Positions 10,395 through 19,929 of a stretch of DNA of 64,000 bases are shown piece by piece (positions within the stretch are counted from its first letter, which is position 1; each line of letters starts with the position of its first letter). Location: positions 1 to 64,000 of the forward strand of contig NZ_JAPVQY010000032.1 in the NCBI RefSeq assembly GCF_027257875.1, in the 5' to 3' direction. The translations under genes and the position numbers were made by a program. The notes under the pieces were generated by a model that did no database searches, was not told where the DNA came from, and saw only the letters and a list, made by a program, of their open reading frames with translations. Source of the DNA: Burkholderia sp. IMCC1007 (GTDB lineage Bacteria; Pseudomonadota; Gammaproteobacteria; Burkholderiales; Burkholderiaceae).

Positions 10395-10726
10395 GCGAAA
10401 TCTCCTGACGGCCGGGCAAAAAGCAGACGATACGCCCGTTGCGCGAATCGCGTGCGCGCCGCGCGGCGGCGGGCCCGATTCGGCAGGCAGTCACATTCGA
10501 CAGGGTATGATGGGGGTAAGCGCCCGTGCAAGCGCACGCGCGACGCAGTGGTTGATTGGAGACATTCGACGAATTCGCGGCACTTCACCCGCTTCTTCTT
10601 CTTTTCGCGCTTCGATAAACCGTGAACAATGGGATACGCGCAACACCCCGGCGAGGGCGGCGCGGATCGTGCATTTGCCGGCTCGCCAGCGGGCCGCGTT
10701 TCAAGTTTCAAGAGTGGGGAACCATC
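10395..10726. other. divergent intergenic gap
   Basis: This 332-bp gap separates the MFS gene and the gene at 10727. A pyrimidine-rich tract (CTTCTTCTTCTTTTCG) lies near 10590-10608. I see no convincing gene or operator. Confidence 0.4.
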
Positions 10727-10939
10727 ATGCATGTCGGGTCGATTGTCTGTACTACCCATATCGCAGTGCCGAAGGGCGCGCGCGGCATCGTTCAGCGCGT
10801 TCTGGGCGACATGGCCATGGTGACCTGGTACGCGGGCGTGCCGGGCGAGTCGAAAGAACTCAACACCGAGCCCTTCTTTCTCGAGGACCTGATCGACACC
10901 GGCGAATCCGTGCTGCCGGCCGGCGCCGCGGTCCACTGA
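10727..10939 (+). CDS. small conserved hypothetical protein
   Basis: A 70-residue soluble protein starting MHVGSIVCTTHIAVPKGARG, with a compact, mixed composition (GIVQRVLGDMAMVTWYAGVP) that looks like a real folded domain rather than a chance frame. GGGGA lies eight bases before the ATG at 10727; the frame is open upstream, but that part is Arg-rich. No family recognised. It lies 49 bp before the SrkA-like kinase gene on the same strand and could be co-transcribed. Confidence 0.7.
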   Translation: MHVGSIVCTTHIAVPKGARGIVQRVLGDMAMVTWYAGVPGESKELNTEPFFLEDLIDTGESVLPAGAAVH

Positions 10940-10988
10940 GCGCGCATGCTGCACCGGAAGCTCGTCTTTCGGCGCGGCTGACGGCACA

Positions 10989-12020
10989 ATGCGGGGCATG
11001 AAAGACGTCACTTCCGCCCCCGCCGCTCCCGCCGGCCCGCCGTTCGTCGGCCTCACGCCCGAGTGCGTGCTCGATGCGCTCGACAGCGTGCTGATCCCGG
11101 CCGGGCTGCGTACCGACGGGCGCCTGCTTGCCCTCAACAGCTACGAAAACCGCGTCTACCAGGTCGGCATCGAAGACGGCCCGCCGGTCGTCGCGAAGTT
11201 CTACCGGCCGGCGCGCTGGTCGGACGAAGCGATCCTGGAAGAGCACGCGTTCGTCGCCGAGCTCGCCGCGCGCGAGATTCCGGCGGTGCCGGCGCGCACG
11301 TTCGACGGCCGCACGCTGCACGCGTTCGACGGTTTCCGCTTCTCGATCTTCGAGCGGCGCGGCGGCCGCGCGCCCGATCTCGACCGCAGCGATACGCTCG
11401 AATGGCTCGGCCGCTTCATCGGCCGTATCCATGCGGTCGGCGCGACGCAGCCGTATGTCGCGCGCCCCGTGCTCGACATCCGCACGTTCGGCTACGAGCC
11501 GCGCGACTACCTGCTCGCGCACGATTTCATTCCGGACGACGTACGGCCCGCGTACGAGACGGCCGTCACGCTCGCGCTCGAAGGCGTCGAAGCGGCGTTC
11601 GAGCGTGCCGGTGACATCCGCCTGCTGCGCACGCACGGCGACTGTCATCCGAGCAACGTGTTGTGGACCGACGCGGGCCCGCATTTCGTCGACTTCGACG
11701 ACAGCCGGATGGCGCCTGCCGTCCAGGATCTGTGGCTGCTGCTGCCGGGCGATCGCGAAGGCGCGTCGCGCGCGCTCGCCGACCTGCTCGCCGGATATGA
11801 GGATTTCTGCGAATTCGAGCCGCGCGAACTGCATCTGGTCGAGGCATTGCGCACGCTGCGGCTGATTCACTATGCGGCGTGGCTCGCGCGCCGCTGGGAC
11901 GATCCGGCCTTTCCGGCCGCGTTCCCGTGGTTCAACACGCATCGCTACTGGGAAGCGCGCGTGCTCGAACTGCGCGAGCAGATCGGCGCGATGCAGGAAG
12001 GGCCGCTCTGGCCCGTGTGA
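10989..12020 (+). CDS. srkA: SrkA/YihE-like serine/threonine protein kinase
   Basis: A 343-residue cytoplasmic kinase of the aminoglycoside-phosphotransferase fold, matching stress response kinase A (YihE). Visible are LLALNSYENRVYQVGIEDG at the nucleotide loop, VVAKFYRPARW with the ATP-binding Lys, the catalytic-loop HGDCHPSNVLW around residue 222, and the metal-binding FVDFDDSRMAP that follows. E. coli SrkA (328 residues) protects cells from stress-induced death. An in-frame ATG at 10998 is an equally possible start; neither has a strong Shine-Dalgarno. Confidence 0.9.
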   Translation: MRGMKDVTSAPAAPAGPPFVGLTPECVLDALDSVLIPAGLRTDGRLLALNSYENRVYQVGIEDGPPVVAKFYRPARWSDEAILEEHAFVAELAAREIPAVPARTFDGRTLHAFDGFRFSIFERRGGRAPDLDRSDTLEWLGRFIGRIHAVGATQPYVARPVLDIRTFGYEPRDYLLAHDFIPDDVRPAYETAVTLALEGVEAAFERAGDIRLLRTHGDCHPSNVLWTDAGPHFVDFDDSRMAPAVQDLWLLLPGDREGASRALADLLAGYEDFCEFEPRELHLVEALRTLRLIHYAAWLARRWDDPAFPAAFPWFNTHRYWEARVLELREQIGAMQEGPLWPV

Positions 12021-12093
12021 CGGCGCGCGCGGGCAGCAGTGGCGCGCGGCATTTTCCGGCGGGCGGCCGCGCGTCGCGCGAGGGCCGCGCCGC

Positions 12094-13536
12094 TCAGAGC
12101 TTCAGCATCATCTTGATCACCGCCGCGAAGCGCTTGCCGTAAGGCGGCGCGATCAGCCCGCGCATGTTCATGCGCGGTTGCGTGAGCACCGGCTTCATCT
12201 TCGAGAACGTCACGAAGCCGTCGTAGCCGTGATACGCCCCCATGCCGCTCGCACCGACGCCGCCGAACGGCAGGCTGCCGCACGCGATGTGCATCAGCGT
12301 TTCATTGACCGTCACGCCGCCCGAGATCGTCTCGCGCATCACGCGGTCGATCGTGCCGGCATCTTCGTCGAACAGATACAGCGCAAGCGGCCGCGGGCGC
12401 GCATTCACGTATGCGATCGCCTCGTCGAGGCGCTCGTACGGCACGAGCGGCAACAGCGGCCCGAAGATCTCCTCCTGCATCAGCTGCGACGCGGCCGGCA
12501 CGTGCGTGACCGCGCACGGCACGAAGCGGCGCGACACGGGATCGGACTGCGCGTCGGTCAGCGGATGCAGTTGCGCGCCGGCCGCCTGCGCGTCGGTCGC
12601 GAGCTGCTGCAACCGCGCGTAATGGCGCGGCGACACGATCGTCGTGTAATCGCCGTTGTTCGACAGGTCCGGATACAGCTTCGCGAAGCGCGCCCGGGCG
12701 CGCTCGATGAACGCGCCTTCCATGCCGCGCGGCAGCAGCACGTAGTCGGGCGCGATGCAGGTCTGGCCCGCGTTCAGCGTCTTGCCGCCGATGATCGCGT
12801 CGACGGCCGCATCGAAGCGCGCGTTCGGGCCGACGATGGCCGGCGACTTGCCGCCGAGTTCGAGCGTGACGGGCGTCAGGTTGTCGGCCGCGGCGCGCAT
12901 CACGTGACGGCCGACGTGCGTCGAGCCGGTGAACAGCAGGTGATCGAACGGCAGCGCGCTGAACGCGGCGCCGATCTCCGCATCGCCGTTGACGACCGCG
13001 ACGTGATCGCGCGTGAAGGTCTTCGCGATCAACTGCTCGAACAGTGCGGACGTGCGCGGCGTCAGCTCGGACATCTTGATGATCGCGCGGTTGCCGGCGG
13101 CAAGCGCGCAGATCAGCGGGCCCGCCGCGAGCAGCACCGGGTAGTTCCACGGCACGACGATGCCGACCACGCCGAGCGGCTGCGGCAGCACCTTCGCGCG
13201 CGCCGGACGCAGCCACTTGTTCATCGGCTTGCGGATCGGCTTCATCCAGCGCTTGCCGTGCTTGAGCGCATCGTCGATCTCTTCCTTCGCCATCCAGATT
13301 TCCGATAGCAGCACCTCCTGCTTCGCGCGATGACCGAAGTCGGCGCTGATCGCGTCGGCGAGCGCATCCGCGTGATCGATCAGCATCGTGCGCAGCGCGC
13401 GCAGATGCTGCGCGCGGGTGTCCCATTCCGGATACGGCGCGCGCAGGTAGGCCGCGCGCTGATCGCGCAGCAGCGACGTCAGCGCGTCGGTCGACGGGAG
13501 CGCTTGCGGGGCCAGTTCGGGCAGGTCGTTTTTCAT
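12094..13536 (-). CDS. calB: coniferyl aldehyde dehydrogenase
   Basis: A 480-residue NAD(P)-dependent aldehyde dehydrogenase of the coniferyl-aldehyde type, which oxidises aromatic or fatty aldehydes to acids. The catalytic Cys is in AGQTCIAPDYVLL (around residue 257) and the general-base Glu in LELGGKSPAIVG (around residue 223). GVVGIVVPWNYPV and the C-terminal HIACGSLPFGGVGASGMGAYHG are characteristic of the group. GGAGGAG lies upstream of the ATG at 13536. The frame remains open for another 180 codons upstream, but that stretch is unrelated. It faces away from the GMC oxidoreductase gene, which could supply its aldehyde. Confidence 0.9.
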   Translation of the reverse strand: MKNDLPELAPQALPSTDALTSLLRDQRAAYLRAPYPEWDTRAQHLRALRTMLIDHADALADAISADFGHRAKQEVLLSEIWMAKEEIDDALKHGKRWMKPIRKPMNKWLRPARAKVLPQPLGVVGIVVPWNYPVLLAAGPLICALAAGNRAIIKMSELTPRTSALFEQLIAKTFTRDHVAVVNGDAEIGAAFSALPFDHLLFTGSTHVGRHVMRAAADNLTPVTLELGGKSPAIVGPNARFDAAVDAIIGGKTLNAGQTCIAPDYVLLPRGMEGAFIERARARFAKLYPDLSNNGDYTTIVSPRHYARLQQLATDAQAAGAQLHPLTDAQSDPVSRRFVPCAVTHVPAASQLMQEEIFGPLLPLVPYERLDEAIAYVNARPRPLALYLFDEDAGTIDRVMRETISGGVTVNETLMHIACGSLPFGGVGASGMGAYHGYDGFVTFSKMKPVLTQPRMNMRGLIAPPYGKRFAAVIKMMLKL

Positions 13537-14255
13537 GTCATCTCCTCCAGGGGGCGTGGCGCGTCGGCCAGCAGTCAGGCCGCACGTGCGCGCTCGGCGA
13601 GCGTGGCGGGGCGGATCGGGGTGGCGCGCGTCGCACGGCGCCGGGCCGGATGCGATACGCGGTCGGAAACCGGTTGCTGCGTGCGGCATGCGTCGCATCC
13701 GCGCGACGGTGTCGGCATCGAGAAACGGAGTTGCGGGGCACTCACGTGAGACGCGATGCGGTGCCGCGCGTGCGTTCGATGCCGCGCTGCGCACGCATGC
13801 CGAAGCACCGGAGCAGGGCGGCGCGCCGCGCGCGGCCGTGCGCAATCCGGCATACCGTGCCGCGCGTGCGACAAGCCGTCCAAACGGTCGGCGACGCCGC
13901 GCGTCGTTCGATTTCGATCGGCCGCGCGCGCGGTGTCGGACTTTGCCGTACGGCCTGCCGTTTGAAATGAAATGCGGGCCGCGCGCAGTGCGTCCGGACG
14001 ACCCGGTCGGCACACGGCCTGCAGAACCTGGCGCTGCATCGTCGTCTCCCCAGTTTCGCGACGGCGCGGCTTCTGGCGGCCGCTGCATCGCGTCGAATCA
14101 ATCGATACATCTTAAATTTAGTTCACGCGGGCGTTTAGAGGAATCGCTCTTGAATCCGCGTGCCGCGCGCGCGGCGGCCCTTCCTACAATGCCCGAACAT
14201 TACAAGCGGCGCCGGGCCGCGCCGGGTGCCGTTCATGACACGAAGGAGACGTGAC
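13537..14255. other. 719-bp divergent gap without a convincing gene
   Basis: The longest gene-free stretch in the window. Open frames exist on both strands, the longest plausible being 13575-14039 on the minus strand (154 residues, with GGGGAG seven bases before its ATG), but it is Arg/His/Ala-rich and has no domain. An AT-richer patch at about 14097-14125 may hold the promoter of the GMC oxidoreductase gene. It may be a decayed gene; I cannot show that. Confidence 0.45.
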
Positions 14256-15896
14256 ATGCAATACGACTACATCATCGTCGGCGGAGGGTCGGGCGGATCG
14301 AGCCTCGCCAGCCGTCTCGCCGATGCATGCCCCGACGCGACGATCGCGCTGATCGAGGCCGGCTCGCACACCGATCGCAACCTGCTCGTCAACATGCCGG
14401 TGGGCATCGCGGCGCTCGTGCCGTTCAGGCTCGGCACGAACTACGGCTACGAGACGGTGCCGCAGCCGGGGCTCGGCGGCCGCCGCGGCTACCAGCCGCG
14501 CGGGCGCGGGATGGGCGGCTCGAGCGCGATCAACGCGATGATCTACACGCGCGGCCACCCGGGCGACTACGACGAGTGGGCACGGCTCGGCGCGACGGGC
14601 TGGGGCTGGCAGGATGTGTTGCCGTATTTCCGCCGCGCGGAAGGCAATCAGCGCGGTGCCGATGCGTGGCACGGCGCGGACGGCCCGTTGACCGTTTCCG
14701 ATCTGCGCTTTCGTAATCCGTTCTCCGAACGATTCATCCAGGCCGCGCACGCGGCCGGCTATCCGCTGAACAACGACTTCAACGGCGCGACGCAGGAAGG
14801 CGTCGGCTTCTATCAGGTCACGCATCGCGACGGTTCGCGCTGCAGCGTCGCGCGCGCGTACATCTACGACCGCAAGCGGCCGAACCTGAACGTGATCACC
14901 GATGCGACGGTGCTGCGGGTGGGCTTCGACGGCAAGCGCGCGGTGGGCGTCGTGGTGTCGCGCAACGGCAGCGTCGAGACGCTCGGCGCGCGCGCGGAAG
15001 TGATCCTGTCGGCCGGCGCGTTCAACTCGCCGCAACTGCTGATGTGCTCGGGGATCGGTCCGGCCGAACAACTGCGCCGGCACGGGATCGCGGTGGTGCA
15101 GGATGCGCCGGACGTCGGCACGAACCTGATCGACCATATCGACTTCATCATCAACACGCGCGTGAATTCGTCGCGGCTCGTCGGCATCTGCCTGCGCGGA
15201 ATCGCGAAGATGACGCCGGCGCTCGTGCGCTACTTCTCGAGCCGCTCGGGGATGATGACGAGCAACGTCGCGGAGGCCGGCGGCTTCATCAAGAGCGACC
15301 CGTCGCTCGATCGTCCGGACCTGCAGCTGCATTTCTGCACGGCGCTCGTCGACGACCACAACCGCAAGATGCACTGGGGCTTCGGCTATTCGCTGCACGT
15401 GTGCGCGCTGCGTCCGTACAGCCGCGGCACGGTCGCGCTCGCGAGCGGCGACGCGCGCGATGCGCCGTTGATCGATCCGCGCTTTTTCAGCGATCCGCGC
15501 GACCTGGACCTGCTCGTGCGCGGCACGCAGGCGATGCGCCGGATCCTGTCGCAAGCGCCGCTCGCGTCGCAGGGCGGGCGCGAGCTATACACGCGCGCGG
15601 ACCAGAGCGAAGCCGAGCTGCGTGCGACGATCGTCGCGCATGCCGACACGATCTATCACCCGGTCGGCACCTGCCGGATGGGCTCCGATGCGCGCGCGGT
15701 GGTGGATCCGCAATTGCGCGTGCGCGGCGTCGAGGGGTTGCGCGTGGTGGATGCGTCGGTGATGCCGACGCTGATCGGCGGGAACACGAATGCGCCGTCG
15801 GTGATGATCGGCGAACGCGCGGCGGACTTCATCGTCGCGGCACGCAACGGCGGCGCGTCGCGCGGCGAGGCGGCCGCGGCGGTGCACGGCCGCTGA
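14256..15896 (+). CDS. GMC-family FAD-dependent alcohol oxidoreductase
   Basis: A 546-residue flavoprotein of the glucose-methanol-choline family. The N-terminal dinucleotide fold is DYIIVGGGSGGSSLASRLA. Both GMC signatures are present: RGMGGSSAINAMIYTRGH around residue 90 and GAFNSPQLLMCSGIGP around residue 255. The active-site His lies in YHPVGTCRMG (about 470) and GGNTNAPSVMIGERAADFI closes the protein. It resembles choline dehydrogenase and AlkJ-type alcohol dehydrogenases; no betaine genes are near, so an alcohol substrate paired with the divergent aldehyde dehydrogenase is the better guess. GGAG precedes the start by eight bases. Confidence 0.9.
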   Translation: MQYDYIIVGGGSGGSSLASRLADACPDATIALIEAGSHTDRNLLVNMPVGIAALVPFRLGTNYGYETVPQPGLGGRRGYQPRGRGMGGSSAINAMIYTRGHPGDYDEWARLGATGWGWQDVLPYFRRAEGNQRGADAWHGADGPLTVSDLRFRNPFSERFIQAAHAAGYPLNNDFNGATQEGVGFYQVTHRDGSRCSVARAYIYDRKRPNLNVITDATVLRVGFDGKRAVGVVVSRNGSVETLGARAEVILSAGAFNSPQLLMCSGIGPAEQLRRHGIAVVQDAPDVGTNLIDHIDFIINTRVNSSRLVGICLRGIAKMTPALVRYFSSRSGMMTSNVAEAGGFIKSDPSLDRPDLQLHFCTALVDDHNRKMHWGFGYSLHVCALRPYSRGTVALASGDARDAPLIDPRFFSDPRDLDLLVRGTQAMRRILSQAPLASQGGRELYTRADQSEAELRATIVAHADTIYHPVGTCRMGSDARAVVDPQLRVRGVEGLRVVDASVMPTLIGGNTNAPSVMIGERAADFIVAARNGGASRGEAAAAVHGR

Positions 15897-15928
15897 GCGG
15901 CGCGCGCCGCACGCGACGCGCGCGATGT

Positions 15929-17215
15929 TCAGGCAAACGTATCGACGAGGCCCACCCGGCCGACGGTCGCGACGGCCGCTGCGGATTGCACAGCGGCGAC
16001 CGGTGCCTCGGGGGCTGGCGATCCGGCGCGTGCACGCTGCGACGACTGGCCGCCGGCGAAGCTCTGTTGCGCGTTCTGCTGTTGCGATGCGAAACCGCCG
16101 TCGCTGACGCTCGCGCTGCCGAGGCCGAGCCCGCCGGCTTCCATCGCTTCGCGCAGCTTCGGCAGCGCGGCTTCCACCGCCTCGCGCACCTGCGCATGTT
16201 GCGACACGAACAGCGCGTGCGCGTGATTGTCGGCGACGCGCAGCACGACCTGCAGCGGGCCGAGGTCCGGCGGGTTCAGCGTCAGCTCGGCGCTCTGCTG
16301 GTGCGCATTCGACAGGAACACGACCTTCTGGCTCAACGCGTCGGTCCAGTCGGCAGTGCCGACCTGCGGCGTCAGCACGTGCGTGTTGGCCGCGGCGATC
16401 GCACCGGCGGCCGGCGCTGCCGGCACGTTCGACTGCGCTGCCGCGGCAGCCGTTGCGGCGGCCGCGGCCATCGCGTCGGCGCTCGGGCTCGCGGTGTCGC
16501 CAGCCTGCGCGAGCGCGGGCTGCGCGGCCGGCTCGGCGGTCATGGCGGCCTGCAGCGCCTGAGTGTTGGCCGGCGTGGGCGTCTGCGGCGCGGCGAACGC
16601 GCCTTTTGCGTCGGCAAGCGTGCGGTCGAACGCCGCCGCTTTCGACGCCGGCGGTGCGGCGGCGGTCGATCCGGACGTCGCCGATGCCGTGCCCGCCCCG
16701 ATCGCGCCCGCACCGCCCGTCAGCTTCGCCAGCGCAGCCTGCAGCGCGTCGCGGCCCGATGGCGATACTGCCGTCGCATCGTGGCTTGCGTGGCCGGTGG
16801 CGTCCGGCCGCGCGGACGCCGCTGCGGCCGTCGCGGCATCGGCACCGGCACCGGCCGGCGTCCCGTCGTTGGTGCGCACCTGCAGCTGCGCCTGCACGGC
16901 GGCGGCCGCGGCGAGCGCGGCGGCGTCGCCCTGGGTCGCAGTGTTCGTATCTTCGGCGGATTTGTCGTCGTGGTCGCCAGCGGGCATGGCGCCGCCGGCC
17001 GGCTTCGACGACACGTGTTTCGTCGCGGTATCCGGCTGGCTACCGTTTGCCGTGTCGTGCCGCGCGGCGACGCTGTGCTTCAGCGTCTGCGCGAACGGCG
17101 CGGCGGCGGGCGCGGTGGCGGCGTCGCTGCCGGCGGACGAACCCGCGCCCCGGATGGCGCCGAGTGCGGCGCCCGCGGTGTCGATCAGCGCGCCGAGCAG
17201 AGGAAGGGGAGGCAT
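15929..17215 (-). CDS. fliK: flagellar hook-length control protein FliK
   Basis: A 428-residue FliK. The N-terminal two thirds are low-complexity and Ala/Thr/Asp-rich, as expected for the molecular ruler part. The C-terminal Flg_hook domain is clear in SAELTLNPPDLGPLQVVLRV followed by AHALFVSQHAQVREAVEAALPKLREAMEAGGL. FliK is exported and tells FlhB when the hook is long enough. The start MPPLPLLGALIDTAG at 17215 is chosen over 17332 because the upstream stretch overlaps the fliJ end and has no similarity. It is the last gene of the fliF-G-H-I-J-K arm, 31 bp after fliJ. Confidence 0.92.
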   Translation of the reverse strand: MPPLPLLGALIDTAGAALGAIRGAGSSAGSDAATAPAAAPFAQTLKHSVAARHDTANGSQPDTATKHVSSKPAGGAMPAGDHDDKSAEDTNTATQGDAAALAAAAAVQAQLQVRTNDGTPAGAGADAATAAAASARPDATGHASHDATAVSPSGRDALQAALAKLTGGAGAIGAGTASATSGSTAAAPPASKAAAFDRTLADAKGAFAAPQTPTPANTQALQAAMTAEPAAQPALAQAGDTASPSADAMAAAAATAAAAAQSNVPAAPAAGAIAAANTHVLTPQVGTADWTDALSQKVVFLSNAHQQSAELTLNPPDLGPLQVVLRVADNHAHALFVSQHAQVREAVEAALPKLREAMEAGGLGLGSASVSDGGFASQQQNAQQSFAGGQSSQRARAGSPAPEAPVAAVQSAAAVATVGRVGLVDTFA

Positions 17216-17246
17216 GGCGATTCTCTCGTTCGAAAGCGGTGGACGG

Positions 17247-17705
17247 TTATGCCGATCGGGCCGCGTCGGCCCGCATGCGCAGGATCTTCGCGGCGTGCTC
17301 GTCGGCATCGCGCTGTTCGCGCTTCGCGTCACGTTGCGCTGCCTGCGCGACGCCGCGTGCGTGCAGGATTTCGTATGAGCCGACGGTGCGCTTCTTCTGT
17401 TGCCAGTTCGGGCGCGCTTCGTCGATGCGCGCGTCGGCGGCGGCCAGCACGTTGCGCTGCTGCGCGATCGCCGTATCGAGCGTATCGATGAACGCCTGGA
17501 AATTGCGCCAGTTGCCGGCCGGCATCCCGTGCTGCGCGGACTGCGCGAAGTTCGCGTGGTATTCGTCGCGATAGCGCAGCAGTGCGTCGAGCTGTTCGGC
17601 GGCCGACGCGCGCTCGCGCTGCGCGGTGCCGAGCTGCTTCGCGGCCGTGTCGAGGTCTTCCTGCGCGCGGTCGAGCAGCAATTGAAGGGGAAAGCCGTGT
17701 GCCAT
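17247..17705 (-). CDS. fliJ: flagellar export chaperone/stalk protein FliJ
   Basis: A 152-residue protein that is almost wholly alpha-helical coiled coil, starting MAHGFPLQLLLDRAQEDLD, with the family-typical central WRNFQAFIDTLDTAIAQQ. FliJ sits in the FliI hexamer and couples it to the export gate. The gene begins five bases after the fliI stop and is followed by fliK. Confidence 0.92.
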   Translation of the reverse strand: MAHGFPLQLLLDRAQEDLDTAAKQLGTAQRERASAAEQLDALLRYRDEYHANFAQSAQHGMPAGNWRNFQAFIDTLDTAIAQQRNVLAAADARIDEARPNWQQKKRTVGSYEILHARGVAQAAQRDAKREQRDADEHAAKILRMRADAARSA

Positions 17706-17710
17706 CCGGG

Positions 17711-19249
17711 TCAGCCTCCGTATACGTCGAACAGCGCATCGAGCGCGGTGAGGCTCGACGCGAACGGCGCGCATTCGCGAAAGCCCTGTTGCAGGAACGA
17801 TTCGATGCGCGGATAGAGCGCGATCGCGCGGTCGAGCTGCGCGTCGCGGCCGGGCGCGTAGGCGCCGACCGCGATCAGGTCGCGATTGCGCTGGTAGCGC
17901 GACAGCATCTGCTTGAACTGCCGCACGCGGTCGAGATGCTTTTCGTCGATCAGCGCCGTCATCGCGCGGCTGATCGACGCCTCGATGTCGATCGCCGGAT
18001 AGTGGCCGGCCTCGGCGAGCGCGCGCGACAGCACGATGTGGCCGTCGAGAATGGCGCGCGCCGAATCGGCGATCGGGTCCTGCTGGTCGTCGCCTTCGGT
18101 CAGCACCGTGTAGAACGCGGTGATCGAGCCGCCGCCTTCGGGGCCGTTGCCGGTGCGCTCGACGAGCGCGGGCAGCTTCGCGAACACCGACGGCGGATAG
18201 CCCTTGGTCGCGGGCGGCTCGCCGATCGCGAGCGCGATCTCGCGCTGCGCCATCGCGTAGCGCGTCAGCGAATCCATCAGCAGCAGCACGTGCTTGCCCT
18301 GGTCGCGGAAATACTCGGCGAGCGACGTCGCGTACGCGGCGCCCTGCATCCGCAACAGCGGCGACACGTCGGCCGGCGCCGCGACGACGACCGAGCGCGC
18401 GAGCCCGTCCTCGCCGAGGATCTGTTCGATGAATTCCTTCACTTCGCGGCCGCGTTCGCCGATCAGCCCGATCACGATCACTTCCGCGCTCGTGTAGCGC
18501 GCCATCGTGCCGAGCAGCACCGACTTGCCGACGCCGGAGCCCGCGAACAGGCCCATGCGCTGCCCGCGGCCGACGGTGAGCAGCGCGTTGATCGCGCGCA
18601 CGCCGACGTCGAGGACGTGGTGGATCGGCTCGCGATCGAGCGGGTTGATCGACGGCGCCGACAGCGGTGCGTCGGCGTTCGAGCCGAGCGGGCCGAGGCC
18701 GTCGAGCGGGCGGCCCGACGCATCGACGACGCGCCCGAGCATCTTCCAGCCGACCGGCAGCCGCTTGGCGCCCGCGAGCGGGTCGGTGACGGGCGCGTTC
18801 TCGAGCGGCCACACCCGTGCGCCGGGTAGCACGCCCGCGACGTCGGTGGTCGGCATCAGGAACAGGCGGTCGCCGGAGAAGCCGACGACTTCCGCTTCCG
18901 CATGCGGCAGCGTGCTGCCGGGCGGCAATTCGATCGTGCATTCGGCGCCGACCGACAGGCGCAGCCCGATCGCCTCGAGCACGAGGCCGGCCGCACGCGT
19001 GAGGCGCCCGCACGGGCGCAGCGGCAGCGCGCGCCGGCTGCGCTCGGCGAGCCCGTTCAGGTGCGTGCGCCACTGCGCGAGATGCGGATTGTGCGGTGCG
19101 CGCGGCGCGTCGTCGGGCGAGCTGCCCGCATGCGGCGTCGCATGGCGGGCGGTGTCGTGTGCGCCGTCGGGGGCGAACGACGCGAGCGCGAGTTCCCGCT
19201 CGAGCGGCGTCATGCCGTCGTGCGCGAGCGACTCGGGCGCACGCGTCAC
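17711..19249 (-). CDS. fliI: flagellum-specific ATP synthase FliI
   Basis: The 512-residue ATPase of the flagellar type III export apparatus. Walker A is [15 protein letters not shown] (about residue 225), Walker B is [13 protein letters not shown], and [19 protein letters not shown] and [14 protein letters not shown] are the conserved F1-beta-like stretches. The N-terminus is longer than usual by about 60 poorly conserved residues. The GTG at 19249 overlaps the fliH stop as GTGA, which argues for coupled translation; a later ATG ([10 protein letters not shown]) is an alternative start. Confidence 0.95.
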   Translation of the reverse strand: MTRAPESLAHDGMTPLERELALASFAPDGAHDTARHATPHAGSSPDDAPRAPHNPHLAQWRTHLNGLAERSRRALPLRPCGRLTRAAGLVLEAIGLRLSVGAECTIELPPGSTLPHAEAEVVGFSGDRLFLMPTTDVAGVLPGARVWPLENAPVTDPLAGAKRLPVGWKMLGRVVDASGRPLDGLGPLGSNADAPLSAPSINPLDREPIHHVLDVGVRAINALLTVGRGQRMGLFAGSGVGKSVLLGTMARYTSAEVIVIGLIGERGREVKEFIEQILGEDGLARSVVVAAPADVSPLLRMQGAAYATSLAEYFRDQGKHVLLLMDSLTRYAMAQREIALAIGEPPATKGYPPSVFAKLPALVERTGNGPEGGGSITAFYTVLTEGDDQQDPIADSARAILDGHIVLSRALAEAGHYPAIDIEASISRAMTALIDEKHLDRVRQFKQMLSRYQRNRDLIAVGAYAPGRDAQLDRAIALYPRIESFLQQGFRECAPFASSLTALDALFDVYGG

Positions 19250-19929
19250 CACGTGCTCACCTTGCCGATCGCGGCGGCGACGCGCTGCCAGCGCGTGGGC
19301 AGCGTCGCGTCGACTTCGCCGGTGGCCGCATGCGCGCGACAGCCGCCGCGTTCGATCGACGCGTCGGTACGCACGGTCCACCCGAGCGTATCGAGATCGT
19401 CCTGCAGATACGCTTCGATGACGGGCAGGTCGGCCGGATTCACCGCGAGATGCGGCGCGCCGGACAGCGCCGGCTCGGCGGCGAGCACGTCGCGCACGGC
19501 CGCGACGAGCGCGGCGGGGTCATGCTTCACGTGCTGGCGCACGACCTGCTGCGCGATGTCGAGCGCGAGCTGCGCGAGGTCCGCCGCGAGATCGTGCCCG
19601 GCGTTCGACACGGCCTCGCGAAACGACGCGGCGAGCGCCGCGAGCTGCGCGGCCTGTTCGCGCGCTTCGGCCTGGCCGGCCTCGAAACCCTGCGCGTGGC
19701 CCTGTTCGAAACCGGCCTGGTAGCCGCGCGCCTGGCCTTCGACGTGGCCGGCCGCATGGCCTTCGGCGTGCGCGGCGTCGCGCACGCGCTGCAGTTCCCC
19801 GGCGAGCGCGGCCGCCGCCGCTGCAGCATCGTCGGCGGGCGGCGGGGGCGGCGGCGGATCGAACGACGTCATCTCCCACCGCTGGTACGCGGTGAGGGTG
19901 CCGGCGCGCGCGCGCTTGGCATCAGACAT
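19246..19929 (-). CDS. fliH: flagellar assembly protein FliH
   Basis: A 227-residue regulator of FliI. After a proline run (residues 25-31) comes the family's hallmark run of GxxxG helices, from [14 protein letters not shown] to [13 protein letters not shown] (about residues 57-85). The C-terminal half matches the domain that binds the FliI N-terminus ([18 protein letters not shown]). It overlaps fliG by 8 bp and fliI by 4 bp, so the genes are tightly coupled. Confidence 0.93.
   Translation of the reverse strand: MSDAKRARAGTLTAYQRWEMTSFDPPPPPPPADDAAAAAAALAGELQRVRDAAHAEGHAAGHVEGQARGYQAGFEQGHAQGFEAGQAEAREQAAQLAALAASFREAVSNAGHDLAADLAQLALDIAQQVVRQHVKHDPAALVAAVRDVLAAEPALSGAPHLAVNPADLPVIEAYLQDDLDTLGWTVRTDASIERGGCRAHAATGEVDATLPTRWQRVAAAIGKVSTW

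Noticed and set aside
11872-13308. A 478-codon frame antisense to the aldehyde dehydrogenase gene
   Set aside because: It is Arg/His/Asp/Ala-rich and mirrors the opposite coding strand, as GC-rich genomes often show. The opposite frame has all catalytic residues.
13575-14039. A 154-codon minus-strand frame with a good Shine-Dalgarno before calB
   Set aside because: The residue make-up is typical of chance frames and no domain is seen. Kept only as a possible decayed gene.
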